From Platycnemis pennipes (taxonomy: Eukaryota > Arthropoda > Insecta > Odonata > Platycnemididae), in NCBI GenBank assembly GCA_933228895.1, contig OW121855.1, positions 34,858,698 through 34,922,697 on the forward strand: a stretch of DNA of 64,000 nucleotides. Direction: 5' to 3'. This document shows, in pieces, positions 26,401 to 40,903 of the stretch; within the stretch, counting starts at the first letter, position 1, and each line of letters opens with the position of its first letter. The notes beneath the pieces were generated by a model, which was not told the DNA's origin, did not search any database, and saw only the letters and a list, made by a program, of their open reading frames with translations. Position numbers and translations under genes: made by a program.

Positions 26401-28191
26401 CCGCGATGGCTTCATGGAGTAGTACTTAGAAAGGTGCCAAAAATATTCTTGGAGCCTCCATATGCTTTCCAACAAGCGTAGCTTTACTGCGCAAATAGTA
26501 CGCATGTTTCTGAACCAAGAAAAACTTCGAACCATGACGCACTCAACTTGGCACAGTGTAGAGAAATTCATATATAACATCCACACATGACCGACAGTCA
26601 TAAATAAATACTGTTCAGCTAAGTACCCGAGTTAACAAATATCTCCCAATCTTTCACAGGTTCTCAATAAATCGACGAATATACCACGCACTAAATAACG
26701 TCTGATGCACTAATGATACAAGAAAAGAGAACAATGTTGTTGACAGAAATCCACTTGAGTACCAATATACTGTCTTATATCGCCTAGACCCTCACGCTGT
26801 TCAGCTTCCGATTCTTAAGATGAACATCCCCTTAGAAAGGGACCACAAATCCACCCCTCTCCAATCACGTTGGTACTTCCGTAATAATAGAACTAGTTGA
26901 AAAAGCAACGCGGAAAATCCACCATAAGACTACGCAGATAAGAGAAGGAAAGAGAGAGTCAAACTCTAGGGCCCACACGTCATGACGAATATCATTTTCG
27001 GGTCTTATGACGTGACGATGGAAACTGGGACTGTGAAAGGAACATACAGAGCAAACACACACACGCTCTCAAACACAGAAGAATTTGCATCTTTTTCCCC
27101 GAGACGGCGCTCGCCCTTATCGGTGCGACCGTACCGTCTCCGTTGACTCGGTAGCAAAATCCACCTGTTCGCCCGGGTGCTTTATCACCCCGGCTCCTTA
27201 TGGGGTAGGTCGCGACGAGGTCCGGCCTGCGGCAAGCCACAAACGTGAACGTGCGCGCAAGCACATGCGCGCGCGGCGAATGGGATACTATTCAAACCCT
27301 GCGGTGGAGGATCGCTGCAGCCTGCGGAATGAGGCACTCCCAAAGGATAGCGCTCGGTCGCGAAAACCACTTCTAAACAGTCAATCACAATAGCGCAAAT
27401 TAAGGCTACTTGGGAAAAAAATGTTTTAATCGCCAGTTTTTTCACGTTCGCATATTATAAGGATAATTCACCAGCGTCGTACTATGAATCATTTTGAAAA
27501 AAATCAAGCACTGATCTTTTTTGTGTAGTACCTTATCATTTTCTGCGCTAGAAAAATGTTCCAGCGTTAGCATCTACGAGCGTCATGAGAAATTCCAACT
27601 ACATTTCGAAAGAGTCATAACATAAACATTCATGATAGCAAATCTTGAGCAATAAGAACGGGTTCGAATTTGTGGTGCTCGCCCTTCTACAGTATTTGTA
27701 ATACGACAAACGAAGTCTTTGAAATCGACTAGTATTGTACACTAGGGATCTCGCACCACAGAGGGTTGTTTCGAAATAAGTGATAAGCATTGAATGATAA
27801 TAGATGCTCACATACCACAGAGCAATCAAGATTTTTCATATACATTTAAGTGCACGTAGTTGTCGTCGATCCCCTCAACCTCCTATTTCCAGCAGGCAAT
27901 TCCCTCTCCTATAAGTAGTTACATATTTAACTTCCTTCCCGCCCATTTAACGTCCAATATTCTCCGGATATTCCCCTTGCATTTTCTGAGCCTCTTTCCC
28001 CAATTTCACGTTTTGCGAAGATACGTATTAACACAGAAATAACGAAAAACTGATAACGAATACATCGTACAGACCCTATTACACTGACTTGACAAAAAGT
28101 ACACAACATAAAAACACACGAATGCACCCTTGCATTTGCACCCTTCAACAAGCGCGTCAGTTCACCTTCATAACGCGTCTCGGCTTACTTA

Positions 28192-28420
28192 AGGCCGCTT
28201 TACACGATACGATTTTTTGTACAATTTCTTGTACAAACTCTTGTACGAGGAAATTGTACCGTGTAAAGCGGCAAATTGTACTTGAGCGATTTTCTGAATG
28301 GGACTGAACGGGAAATAGAACTTGTTCTAATTCCATTCAGACAAACATACAATTTCGTACAGTTTATACAAGCGTTTGTACAAGAAATTGTACAAAAAAT
28401 TGTATCGTGTAAAGCGGCCT
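28192..28420. mobile_element. MITE copy 1 (229 bp) with nested inverted repeat
   Basis: The termini AGGCCGCTTTACACGATAC are inverted at both ends for about 45 bases (GATACRATTTTTTGTACAAT, then TTCTTGTACAAA). TTA flanks both sides (28,189-28,191 and 28,421-28,423), giving a 3-bp duplication as in PIF/Harbinger-type MITEs. The first 80 bases are themselves a hairpin, because a further inverted copy of the terminus (ACCGTGTAAAGCGGC) lies at about 28,258-28,272. No coding capacity. A second copy is at 33,253. Confidence 0.8.
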
Positions 28421-31400
28421 TTAGCCTACTCCAGTCACCCGAGGATTATGCAAGCCAAAACGCGTAGTGAAACGATATGATCCTACGGTGTCAAAGTATT
28501 TTGCTTGATTCTTTGGAATTTCCTCGTACTTTTCACTAAGTTTCTGTAAACATCCTATAACTCCGACTCTTACACCGATAAGGTGGCAATGTCAATGGTG
28601 CATTACACACGTACGCGCGAGTTTCTGATCTTACTTGAATATTCAACGATTACACTTAACACCAGCATCCCTGGATGAAAATGTGACATACGCATGCATA
28701 ACAATGCATCACCCTCTTTTTCAACATATGTAAATGATTTCACATCCAATTATATCATTACATTATACGGACAACATTAAACACAAAGCTTCATGAAAAA
28801 ATAAAGACAATGTGTAACTCCCGGTATCTGTTCCCAACCGGACATCAAGGAGGTCAACGCCAACGCTGAGGGAGATAAGGGCTGAAGTCGGTTGTACCAC
28901 ACTGAAGTCAAGAGTTAACTGCCGACCTCTCCAGCTGCGGCTCCCATAATCTGCCGGCATACGAGTCATACGGACACCCCTTTGGCCATGCTGGGGCTTG
29001 AACAACTGAACGAGAAACCCCGAAATCCGAAATCATCGCCTTGATTCGAGCAATTTTGACTGGTGGTGAGACAACATGTCTTCTGTGACGATGTCCGCCG
29101 ATGATAGCATAAGAACTCAATAATAAATATAAATGAGTGGACAAAAATGCATTTACACCGAAAGCCGTGAAGTGGCAGTAGTCATGATTTGCAGAACCTA
29201 AACAAGAAGGTACGACACTTTTGAGGCTTCATTAAATCATAAATATTCTCCTCTAGCCGTGGATACACTGTTAGTGCCTTGAACATTTTTCCCAGGAATG
29301 GGGAAGGCAGCATTCGTCTATGCAGTTTATGACGAGTGTATTATGATCAGCGGGCCAATGTCGTGAGTTCCATTCTGGTGTTTGGTATGCATAAGAGTGC
29401 TGATGGGAAGAGACAATCCTAATTGACACTGCGGCCAGCATGATTCCACATAGTACTCGGGATATTTAGGATAGTGAATACTTGGGGAAAAGAAGAATGA
29501 GGTGATATGACTTGAGAGAAATCTTGAAAAGTAGCGTTCCATCTCCACGAATAACGAGCAATTGGTATATAACGACCGATACGTCGACCAGGGCACCAAT
29601 TTTGCTAGCACGTCCACACGGCACCACGCTGTTTAAGTTAATTCCATCACTGCACGACTTAAGATCCCCTAATAGGCAACACAAAATATCCCACTCCCCT
29701 GGGAGTACATCGTCCGAAAACAAACTGACAATATGAAAATAAACTAAATTTTATCATTCATTTTTTCCACGCTTAACGGGGTACCCTATGAATTTATGAG
29801 TCATGGGGTGTCAGATGCGTGAATTCCTAAGAAAGTGCGTTAAAGGAAGAGAAACGCGTTGCGGTAGGACATTTCTAATTAAAACAAACGCTTGATAGCC
29901 AGCTACTCCTAATAGACCTCAGCAAAGGAATGCATCTTCAGCAGTTCAGTGGGTAACAAAAAAAAAACCTTAAGTTTTACACAGCTAAAGAAAATCGTGC
30001 GAAAGGCCTAGGTAGGCACTTGAGGCTAGCAGAAGCTGGTTTAAAACGATTACACAAGGAAAAAAATGAAGCACCCACAAAACAGGAGCTTCAACCCATA
30101 CACAAAACCACTTTCCCATCTCCTACGGTGAAAAACTAATTTCCATTCTCTCGTGTTCCGAGGATCTACAATGGCATCGCTAAAATTACGGTAATGAGTG
30201 GAGGCTGTTCAACGACGATGCACACCATGGAGTCAGAGTGCAAGTTTTTTTTTGCAGCATTACGGACTGGCCTGAGAAGGAAGGCAGAAGTAAACTGACC
30301 TAGGCAACGGCCTGAGGGATTCCGAGTGCCCCGGAATCTCTCCACCAAAAGCGGGAAAGGAAGCGTGCGAAGGCACGCGACCTCTGCTGAACGCGTAGGA
30401 GGTCTCGTATCAATATGAGATACAGGATTATTTTTTATCTTTGACTTGCCGAGACGCATCCGGTATCCAACAAGGCCTTCGCTGCCGGCGCCATTGAGTC
30501 TCCGTAATGAGGAGGACGGTCGTATTTCCCTTGTTTTCCTTTCAGTTACAGATTTGCCCGTTTTTACCCCATTTAAAACGTTTTGGGAGCCTTCCTCCCT
30601 TATTTCACAACTTTAAAACCAAGATTAAGAAAAACGACAAATTAATAATGATAATGAATGCCTCAACTGGAACTGGGGAGAAAGTCTTTCCAGAAAGAAG
30701 GCTGTCAAAAAAATTCCAAAAATTATGAAACACTCACGTCCTTCAAATAAAAAGGTTATTACTCGGTGATAGTCTTCGCGCATTTCATTATTTACATCAA
30801 CCAGCTAGATTTACGTAAACGGTACGATTGAAATTCGTTGAACTAAAAATAGGAATTGCTCATACCCATTACTAACATTGACTTTAACGCATGTGTTTGG
30901 TAATGCTACTCACCCCGAAAATTGTTCATATCAGCTGCACCCTTATTCCTAGGAAGGCAAAAGACCGTACGTAAACCTTGTTGAATGCGGGGATACTATT
31001 ATTGCAACTTTTCTTACTTTTGATCGAATTACCCGGAAGAAAGCAGAGAGAATCTTTTCTTACTTTTGTCTTTAGCATGAACGTATTAACTTCTTCGATA
31101 GCAATACGTAATGTAAAAGTAATGCATGGAGTGCATGACCATCAAACAATCTTTCTTGAATATTTTCAACACGCAAAATACATTTGCGGTCGGATACGAA
31201 GGAATGGCGGGAAACGATAAACAGGCTCACACTCTAATTCCAGAAATTGATATCTCTTCTGTACTTATCAATGTTGTCAGCTAGTTAAACAATAATTTAC
31301 ATAAGTTGAACGTGGCTGATCAGGGTACGTAAAGGTACCTATGCCAACATTCTGGAAGCATTCCAAATTAATGGTATTTATTAAATTTGTAAACATGCCA

Positions 31401-33252
31401 ACGACGATTATTAACTTGTATAAATAAATAAAAATAAACTCACGGCGAAAATAGTCAAGTGAAAGACAAATATAAAAAACGAGCAACCTACATAGATGGC
31501 CTTTATGAAATTATTGCACAGAATAATTTCCCTGTTAATATAAAAGTGCTTTTAATTGCTACAAGCTAATTTTCGAAGCAGATCTAAAGAAGTTTAGCTA
31601 AGTAAAGCTAAGTACGCTTGATGAAAAATATAAGATGAATACTTAAAATTTTTAGGTAGAAATACAGCGACTACTGAAACCTAACTCGAGATTTCAGTGA
31701 GCAATGATTTGATGCTGTTTAAAAAGTAAGAAAATTGGAGAGCTAACAGCATTAGATACGTAAAAACGGTTATTGTATAAATAAAGTACGGGAGTTAAAA
31801 TAACCGGGAGAAATTTGAGTAAGGTCCGCAAATGACCGATATAATTATGAAAGAGTATTAGTTAATGGGTTGAATATACTTCACCTACAGCTTCGTAATA
31901 CCCTACGAGCCACCACAAGGGCGTATAAAGCAAGGCCAGACCCCTTATCAGGTTTGTACTACCTTGGGACACTCAATCTTATCACAGATAACTATTTAGC
32001 CGGTTTTCGTGTAAGGAAAAATAATTGACCAAGGAAATAAAGCAGTATCACATGCCTGCGTGGGAAAGAGGAACAATTTCCGAATTTAAAATTATCAACG
32101 AATATAAGTACATATTTCTCCGCGAAAGTGAACTAAAATAGAGATTATTCCATATTTGTAACTATGAAGTGGTAAAATAACTCATTGCTGAAATGAAACC
32201 AGATTAATTTTTAATATAGCTGATGTCTCACACAAACAAAATCAGATTCCAGAAACTGACAATCATTCGACAACAGATGATGCAAAAAACGAACACTGTT
32301 TAGGGATTATCCATACATTACGTAACGATTTTCACCTTTTTCACTACCCACAACATTGACAAACGACACCAAAGAATTCTCCCTTTTCTGTATATGATAA
32401 AAGCCTATCTTTATGAGTACCACACCGATTTCTCAATATTACATGAATGAATAGGAGTTACGCTGACCCTACGTATAGGAAGACCGGTCGATTCCTCCTC
32501 CCTTCATCGTTACGCATTACATGGACGGACCCATAAGGATGGAAATGGAAATCCACGCCGTGGACTCGGAAAACCCTCTCCGCCACAGACCTCGGACACA
32601 GGGTAAATTTTCTATTCGCATGATGCTTCCACTGCATCTCTTTCGGGCCTCCCGCCAAATGGCAAGTGGGTTACGGAATTCCGAAGTTGTTCGTCGATCA
32701 AGCATCTAATGGACGGAAGGAGGAAGAGAGGGAGAATAGGAGGCGGCGGCGTGGGGAGCCAGGCGTCAATCCCACACCCACCGACCGTCCTGTCACGCCC
32801 TAGCTGTCTCCGCACGCCAGACAAGGAGAGAGTGAACCTGCTTATCTCCCCAGACCCAACGATAATACTAAAGCCTCCAAATACCCGACTCCCTCCCTCA
32901 GTTACCAGATATCACGAGGAGTTACGCCCCCCCAGCTTCCTCCTGACGCGCTGTCCACCAAAACGTTGCCCACATCCGACCGAAGGCTCAGAGCAGACGA
33001 TGTTCATAATAAATACGATGTAAAAAATACGATCGCCTATGAGCTGCAAACGTGACACCCAAAGAAAACATTCCAACACGAAGCACAATTATGATTCATC
33101 GAACGCTATCACCAAACGGAAATCCTACAAAAATCCCCTAACCAACTGCGATTAATGTGCTATCCTATGCATGTATGACACACCAGGAACACTCCAGCGT
33201 ATCTCTCCGCTATAATGATTTTGGCCAACAAATTTGGAGAAAGTAGGTGTAA
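28421..33252. other. Gene-free region between the two MITEs
   Basis: No exon, RNA gene or complete element recognised. At about 32,690-33,000 there is a moderately GC-rich stretch with overlapping frames on both strands and no known motif. Confidence 0.5.
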
Positions 33253-33477
33253 AGACCGCTTTACACGATACAATTTTTTGTACAAACACTCGTATGAGAA
33301 AATTATACCGTGTAAAGCGGAAGATAGTACGAACGCTTGTGCGATTGTCTGAATGGCTGAACGGGATATAAATAGAACCTGCCCTAAATCCATTCAGACA
33401 AACATACAATTTCGTTCAGTTTATACAAGCGTTTGTACAAGAAATTGTACAAAAAATTGTATCGTGTAAAGCGTCTG
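33253..33477. mobile_element. MITE copy 2 (225 bp), same family
   Basis: Same architecture as copy 1: inverted ACCGCTTTACACGATACAAT termini, an internal extra inverted terminus at about 33,306-33,320, and the shared core CATTCAGACAAACATACAAT. TAA at 33,250-33,252 and 33,478-33,480 is a plausible 3-bp target duplication. The left arm is shorter than in copy 1 because one GTACAA unit is missing. Confidence 0.8.
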
Positions 33478-33480
33478 TAA

Positions 33481-36400
33481 CACTACAGATTATCGCCTAG
33501 CTGGACGACAAACCAACGCTTTTGGGGTAAACAATTGAAACGTAAATGATTACGGTTTAGATATACAACCGTATGATGTAAGACCAGTCAACTAACGGGA
33601 GGAGAGGGCACCAGTGAGAGACAAAATGCACCTCCTTAATAAATCTGCAACACTTTCACCAGTTGTGAGCAAACCAAGAAGCGAATCATTCAGATGCGTA
33701 AAACAAGCAGTTAAGAGGCTTCGTTAATCGGCAGCTTAAAGTATAGGGTCTCATGAATTCGTGAAGAGGTGCAAAGCGAGTTAAGTCTAGCGGCGAATAG
33801 CTCGGAGATAAACTTTTTCTTTTCCACTCGTCCCGAGACTTTCCATTAGCTTAATGTTCATCAAGTCCAGTTCCCCCACGCAAAAAAAACTATTATTTTA
33901 ACCAAATACACCTTTTTATATAATCAATTCAAAAAGAAGAAAAAACCTTGACATCCGCAGACGTTCGGCACTCGCGAAACCTAACAAACTATTTTACACA
34001 TCCCGCTCGAGAACTCGTCTCTGTAGCCACAACCCATTTCACCCACCGTTTCAATAGTCTTGTTGCCAACGAAAACTCAACGGGAACGGACCGAATTTGG
34101 AGAGACAGATCCGCGGCTACTTCGGTACGAGATGACAAGAGTGTAACAGTCGAGTTGTTAGCCGTAGAAGTAGGAAGTCTATTCGATGGAAGACGGGATG
34201 ATGCATTTCCGGGGATGCAGGATTCTATGGGTCCGAGATAAGATATAAAATAAAGTGGAGGCAGAAGGAAATTCACGAAATTAATTCATTTCATCCATTG
34301 CGCGAAAACAAGGAAGGTGACAGCAATTTCCGGAGCTGGTTCATTTTTCCAGTAGGATGACACGGGCACGCGACAATTTTAGGGGTTATCAAAGGAACGA
34401 AGAGTGGAGGCAGTCTGTAATTGATGCGACCCGACTTCTGTTCACTTCAAAGCAAGCAACGTACTTGTCATGGCAGACCGACTGAGGGGAAGCGGGATGG
34501 GGAAAGACGCGAGAATGGGTTAGCACCAAAGGTCATCTGTCGTCACGAAATGAGTAAGCGTCCAAAGACTATCATGAAAAGGGACGTTCGCTTGCGTCTC
34601 TAGAATGATTCGCGACCCTCCCGACACAAAACCGCCTCAACTACATGGCTAAATAAAGGGCTGCGTGAAATCATGAGCGGAATGAAGCGACAAAGAGATA
34701 CTCACGCTCTGCAAGCAAGAAGAGATCGCAACGGTACGAAAATGAAACATCTCGTGAGTGCGTTTTTTAGTGTGGAGTCCGAAATCTGAATCCTAGCGGA
34801 GATCTAAAGTTACCGGGGAATGGCGAGTCACGATCAACTCCATTCTCATTTTTGCACCATTGCATTTCTACGTAAGTTAAATGCCTAAACCGTAGTATAC
34901 CAAGAGCACATAATAAAACGAAGTTCATGTGTTGAAAACATCGGAATGATTATTAACCCCGAGTCCCAATGCCATTTTGAGATTAGAATTCATAGGTTAA
35001 TACCAAATAATAAGTCCTAAATACAAGTATACCTAAAAGTATATTCATGATAATGAATAGAAGGAGGAGATTCTCCCATCGGTTAACCTCTCCATTCTTA
35101 TATTTAGTCCATTTAATACCCATAACTACCGACTCCAAGCACTTCATCATTCCTTCGTAATACTTCCCGCTTAGGTTCCCTCGATGACTGTCTGTATCTC
35201 TTTTCTTTAGCCGGCTACATTTCCCGTTGCGAAGAGTTTACGAAATCCTTTTGCCCATGAAGGCGGCTATTAGACGATGCATAGACATTTTTACCCACCT
35301 CGGGAATTAGATTACCACCAGTAAAGAAGAAATAAAACACGAACAAAATGCATGCAAATGAACGTTAACAGTGCGTTTAATAGCACGAATAGCCTGAAAA
35401 GAAGACGAGCCAAGACGATCAAACAACCATTCAAATTTGCAAATACACGCAATGGCGATATTATTTAAAATGAAACCCAAATACAATAAGTAGGGTAAAT
35501 AAGAAACTTAGGTAATACACAACGTAGAAATCGCGGGATGAAATCGTGCACTGCGCTTGAAAACAGTCACATTATCTCATGGGGAACCTCCAAAGAGACG
35601 TAAAATAATTTGCTAAGAGGATAGCAGTGAAATCTGAATCGAAAATGTAATCAGTCACAGAAGACAGCGGATTCGGAAAATATGAGTGAATAAAGGACTT
35701 ACTCCTATGGTTCGGCCCCGAGAATCCCTAATGGTAAGCGTAAATACTTGTTTGGGGCCATGAGCCTTTGTAGTGTTACGGGAGCAGAAAAACCATTATC
35801 CCTCGCACTAAAAACTTAAGCTAACGCTGTCCAGGACTCCGCTCATAATATTCAATGGGCACATTGGATTAAAAATATTTATAAACGCTATGAGAAAAGA
35901 GAACTATACTAACTGTAATAAATTTCTCCACTATCACCAGAAAAAATATAAAAATGAAAACAATATAGCTCTTCCCTTCAATTCTTGATGCTATACACGA
36001 AACTTTGGTAAAAAAATCAATTGAACTGAAACAACACGATCATAAACAAGTAGTTTGAAAACCAAACTTGCATAGAGCCGTCGGGAACGGATTTCGTGGA
36101 AAACAGTCCCAGAGTGGGATACCAACACGTGTCTACTAAAAGGAAACACTAATAAATAAAGGAGAGGGAGGTTCCCGACATTCGACGAAATCCTGAACGA
36201 GGAGTCGTGAAAGCATAAAACGTGAAAACAACATTGACTTAAAATACACCGAGCTTTCACATTTTTTATCATAAAATGAAAAGCCATCCGGCAAAAATAA
36301 AACAAAGCACCAACCGTTACTACATCTACAGAATACCATGCAAGCCACATCGTGGGAGTGTGGCAGCGACAAAAGTGATTAGATTTATGATTTAATTTTT

Positions 36401-38160
36401 CCGAAACATATGAACGACGATTTTCTCATCAAAACGGCAATGAATCCTTTTTTACCATGAGCGAAATGTTGCCATTAGATTCAGGTAGAGATTGTAAACA
36501 TCACCAAATGGTGATGCGCAACCCATTCAATGCACAAAAGAAGATTTCACCTCTCTCTTAAACGAAAAACAAAGAGACAATCTTCGTGAAAAAATTAAGA
36601 GGGGAAGAAACTCGTTAAACCTTAGCGAAATGAGATACTACATATATGAATATAAGGCGCACACCTTTTAGAGGAAGACCCGCTTTTCGTCAGCATTTGT
36701 TCCGCAATCCAAAGGTTATTTTAACCCAGCAGAGCTAGAACGTTCTTTTGGGCTGAATTCAAAGGATGCAATTCAAAAATCACGACTACAGGCACAATGA
36801 ATTTAAAACATTTGACAAACCTTTAAACTAGGGTTTCGAAGAGAGAAAAAGTATCTCTCAACAAAATGTTACATATGCAAATTAAAAGAAAAACGAATAG
36901 ACACTATAAAGCAGAAAGATTCGGAGACCTTAGAACTAAATGATGCAGAGTAGCTAGACGCCAGGTCGACCAAGTCACGGCGCTATTTGGGACGAGATAA
37001 ATTTGAATTCAACTACGGATGCTGTTCACATTCCCTTTCTACGGATATTGTTCCATTAAAGCCGCTCTAACCGGCGCCCCACGAAGACTATGGGCCATGT
37101 GCTGGGGGAGAGATGAAGTTGATTGATTGGGGAGAACCAGGGAACGATCCAATCAGTTCACGACTCCCTCGGGGGCGTCGGTCACCATTAAGCCCTGACG
37201 TTTTCGCTGCCCGAGTCGTAAGTTTACAAATACGACTAGAGTTAACTCAAAATGACATAATAACACTTGCAGGAAATTTCGAGGTGAACCCTATCCAGGC
37301 AAATAAATACGGCGACATATTAAGGCAATAATTGCCTCAATTGTCAGTTGAGTCACTAAATTATATTCAGCCTTTACAATTAAAACAGCTGAACACCGGC
37401 TACGTTTTAAAATATCTGTCACTGTATGGGTATCGAGTTATTGCAATCCCATTCCGATGAAAAGAAGTACTGCACCGCACTAAAAACCCCCCTTGTTAAT
37501 ATACAAATGTTTCAATTTAATGATGAAAGAAAAAAACGCTTGGAACTAGCTGGGTGAAACTTCTCAAGCACCACACAAAATACATATTTCAATTTAAAGT
37601 GGCAGGTAAGTACGTAAAATATGTGATCTCCGCATTGCAGAGCTCAAGACACTAGCGAGCACAGGGAAAAAGAAGACGCGTTTTGTCAAATTCAACTCAC
37701 ACGGAAGAACACCTACATATTATCAGAATTTTCTGCATAATGGGGTCGTTTACCATATTTTTAATCGCAAAATCTGATAGTTTGTAAAATAAAAAGGCCA
37801 GTATCTTTCCGTTTTTCGATCTGTCAATTAGTCCTCGAGTTATAAGCGGCGAAAAACTGATGTTTTTAACTCTTTCGGAAAAGTGGGCGTGCATGCGACC
37901 TCTTACGTCATCCACTTTGACCAATCACAACTGAGCCCGCGAAGTTACTTCGCCATATCGCAATGAGGGGGACACAGCTGACGCTGCTTAGAAGATTAAT
38001 TTTTTCACTAAAATTCATTCATTGTATTTGTCTTACAATATCCTCTACAAAATTGCATTTCGGTTCCGAGTAAACGTCCCAATTTAACACGCCCGAACTC
38101 CCACGACATCCAATTCGCGCGGAAGTGGTTGTTACTTGAAGAGGTGACCGACAGCTGAGG
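33481..38160. other. Gene-free region
   Basis: No recognisable coding or RNA feature. A 119-codon minus-strand frame (35,991-36,350) and a 97-codon plus-strand frame (33,948-34,241) show no domain, no splice-site context and no codon pattern I would trust. Confidence 0.5.
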
Positions 38161-38164
38161 TCAT

Positions 38165-38445
38165 AGAGGATTGATATATTTTGATGAGGTGGAAATTGTG
38201 GGAGCGGTTGAGAAAGGGTCATGGGAAACCCGACGGCGGAATTAGAATTAGCATGCTCTCAACAAAAGGCACACACGGTCCACATCTTAACGTCCCACCT
38301 GACGGAAAAAGCGATGTTCTTGGAATGCTCCCCTCACGGCATTCAAGTAGGGACCGGGATTCGACAAAAAACCAGCCACTGCCGGGACTTGAACCCGGGA
38401 AAACGGGTAGCGAAGCAAGTACTCTAGGCACTAAACTAACCTGAT
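38165..38445 (-). mobile_element. tRNA-derived SINE
   Basis: On the minus strand the head has an A-box-like TAGTTTAGTGC (38,438-38,428) and a B box GGTTCAAGTCC (38,395-38,385) set in a self-pairing CCGGGTTCAAGTCCCGG T-arm. The 33-base spacing is typical of an internal pol III promoter. Downstream is a tRNA-unrelated body of about 200 bases (including GTGGGACGTTAAGATG and GGGTTTCCCATGACCC), which is how arthropod tRNA SINEs are built. It has no proper 3' acceptor strand, so it is not a functional tRNA gene. Confidence 0.65.
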
Positions 38446-39589
38446 TCACAAAGAATACATGTTAGGTTTATTTCATCACGCCTTTCCGACCATTTCTCCC
38501 GAAAATTATGGCATTCAATACAAAAAAAAAGATTAAAAATATACCAAATTAAGGTTCGACTTATTCCTAGTTAATTTAAGACGCAAACCCAACAGGTAAA
38601 ATTGCAAGAAAGGTCAAAACGAAGTTAGGAGGGTCATACCACATTTTAAGAAATAACGTCGTCCGCATACTTTGTAAATATGCATGTTTTCTAGGCATTC
38701 CTATGGCATTGTGCTTAACTATTCCTAAGTAAGTAACCAAGATATTCGGCTTCACATCTTTCTACGATCATGGAGTGAGAAGCTCTCAAGAACGCTGCCA
38801 GCCAAACGAAATCCGCGAGTTAGTGGCGGAAACATACCCTTCCCCCACCCTAAAGCACATATTCAAATGCGATATTGATGAAACCCAGGACTCGAGTCGA
38901 TCAATAAGCAAGGATTGACGACTTCACTCACAAAGGAACAAGATTTGTGTGCGCGCGTGTGCTGTGCCAAAAAATAATCACTGGCGAAACTACTAAGGCA
39001 TGTTGAATACCAAGTGACCGCAGAGTTCCATTTCCATACTCTCATCACTCGAGATAAAATACCATGATCGCAAAAATGTCAACGTAAATGAGGGTTAATA
39101 CAGAAAATTGACGGACTCAAAATCGGAAATATTCAAAACTCCATTGGTTGAGAAGTTGATTCAGGATGTCTTTTCAGATTAACAAGGAAAGGAGGTTTTA
39201 AGAACATACTTGAGAGTCACCTTGAGTCCGTAAGGATATTAGAGAATGAGCTTCCTAGTTGATGAGGACACTGGGATCGTTACGCCATTCGAAAAGTAAG
39301 TCAACTATTAAAAAAGATCTAAATGGGTGAATTTACACATATTTTCCAAAACTTTTAAGCATTCTCTCTAGTCTTCCATGGTCAGTAGCAATACTGAATA
39401 TGCAGACGACGAGGACACCCAAAATTGGAGCACCTAATTGGTCCTAAATGGGCGTTTTTTAGCCAAGATCACACCAACATAGGAAGCTTAAATATACTTT
39501 AGAATAGCAACGGCAATCACACGTTGATACCACTTCACTTCAGCTTCAAACTTCATTCCCCCTCTTAGCGTGATATTGTATTGCGCCGA

Positions 39590-39875
39590 AACGTGGACTG
39601 AAAAAAGAGAACAAATATATCCTGGCTGCTACAGAAATGTTGGTGGGGAGAAGGCTGACAAACGTAAGGTTGGCGGAAGTAAGACAAAAGAGAAGTGCCA
39701 CGGATAGGTATGGAAGGAAAGAAAATTGACTGAAGAAATTAGGAGAAGACAGGGTATGAAAAACGTTACTAGCGAAGAGTGTTTCGACAAACGCAATACC
39801 GAGAGCGTCAAGTAAGCGAGTAGGGTGAGGAGAAGAATGGTCAGTTTGGAAGGAATGATGAGAGGTAATAAGAAT
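39590..39875 (+). mobile_element. 3'-end fragment of the endonuclease/RT LINE
   Basis: This shares the order GAAACGTGGACT, GAAATTAGGAGAAGACAG and GGAATGATGAGAGGTAA with the C-terminal tail of the LINE copies at 58,876-59,290 (minus) and 62,340-62,560 (plus). The frame is broken. It is the only piece of that family I found left of 52 kb. Confidence 0.5.
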
Positions 39876-40903
39876 GCCGAGCTAAATAAGATTAAAGATA
39901 AGGTATAACCCGCCGCGTGACACGTTTAGCGGCATCTCATGGCCATCTACATCAACTTTTACCGCCAGAACACCAAAAAATTCACAATTCACAACATTAA
40001 AAAATACGAACGGAGAGGAAAGAGAATGAACAATAGAGGTCTTTTGTAAGTTGGTTTGGAGGGGGCACTTAGTGCACAAGAGATCACATAGTGGTGCTAG
40101 AATGTGGAGGGGAAAGGCATCGCGTCGCTGGATTAAACTCAAGGAAGGCAGGGAAAAATTGCAGATAAAACTAATGGCAATGTTGAAAGCCACAACATAA
40201 AATTTTGATTAAAGGGGAAGAGGCCAGAAATAAATAAGCATAAGGAAGAAGCATAAAGGCACGGAACTTAGTACACGGGGAATATGATGAGACGAAGATC
40301 AGAAAATGGCAAAGTAACGGGGAGATAATCGTAAAACACATGCTTAGAAAATACTATTTCAAACCTACCTCTAATACTCAAGAATATCATAAATACTTAA
40401 AGTTTTCAAATAAAGATATCAGAACCAATGAACCAAAATTGTTATCTAGATGGCGTTAACCTTTTAGCGGACTCTTAAGTGAATTGGGCGGTTTGGGTCA
40501 TAGAAGACATCGAACGTCGCTTCTTTGCCGTGAGAAATTACGATGGATGGACGACAGCCTTCACTTCAGGAGAACATTTAACGTTCACTAAAAAACTATT
40601 CATGTATCTATCCATTGGGGCGGCGCTCGCCGTTGGTCAATAGGCGGACTGAGCATTTGAAAAATGACGCATTATTAACTACAGTCGTACTTTCCAAAGG
40701 CAAGAGGCAACACAAATAATGTTATAACCCCAAGTCCTTCAAGAGGATCGTGATCATTACCGGGAGGTAAGAGTTATGTAGAAGAAGACGAGGGAGTCGA
40801 GAAAAAGAACAACTATGGAAAATTTTCGTCACTTCCAGTCTGAAGGGTCGCCAGAAAACTGCGTTACTTTCGATGAGAAGTGCTTTAGTCGAAGTAGAAA
40901 AAA

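Larger units (their letters stand above)
21101..28191. other. Gene-free region (apart from listed repeats)
   Basis: I recognise no coding exon. A GC- and CpG-rich patch lies at about 27,085-27,400 with overlapping short frames on both strands and no known motif; it could be a regulatory island. The rest is ordinary AT-rich intergenic sequence. Confidence 0.5.

Noticed and set aside
35991..36350. 119-codon minus-strand frame
   Set aside because: Hydrophobic and cysteine-rich by chance in AT-rich DNA; no motif, no donor or acceptor of quality.
38365..38445. Functional tRNA gene
   Set aside because: A and B boxes are good, but there is no matching acceptor stem, and a SINE-type body follows.
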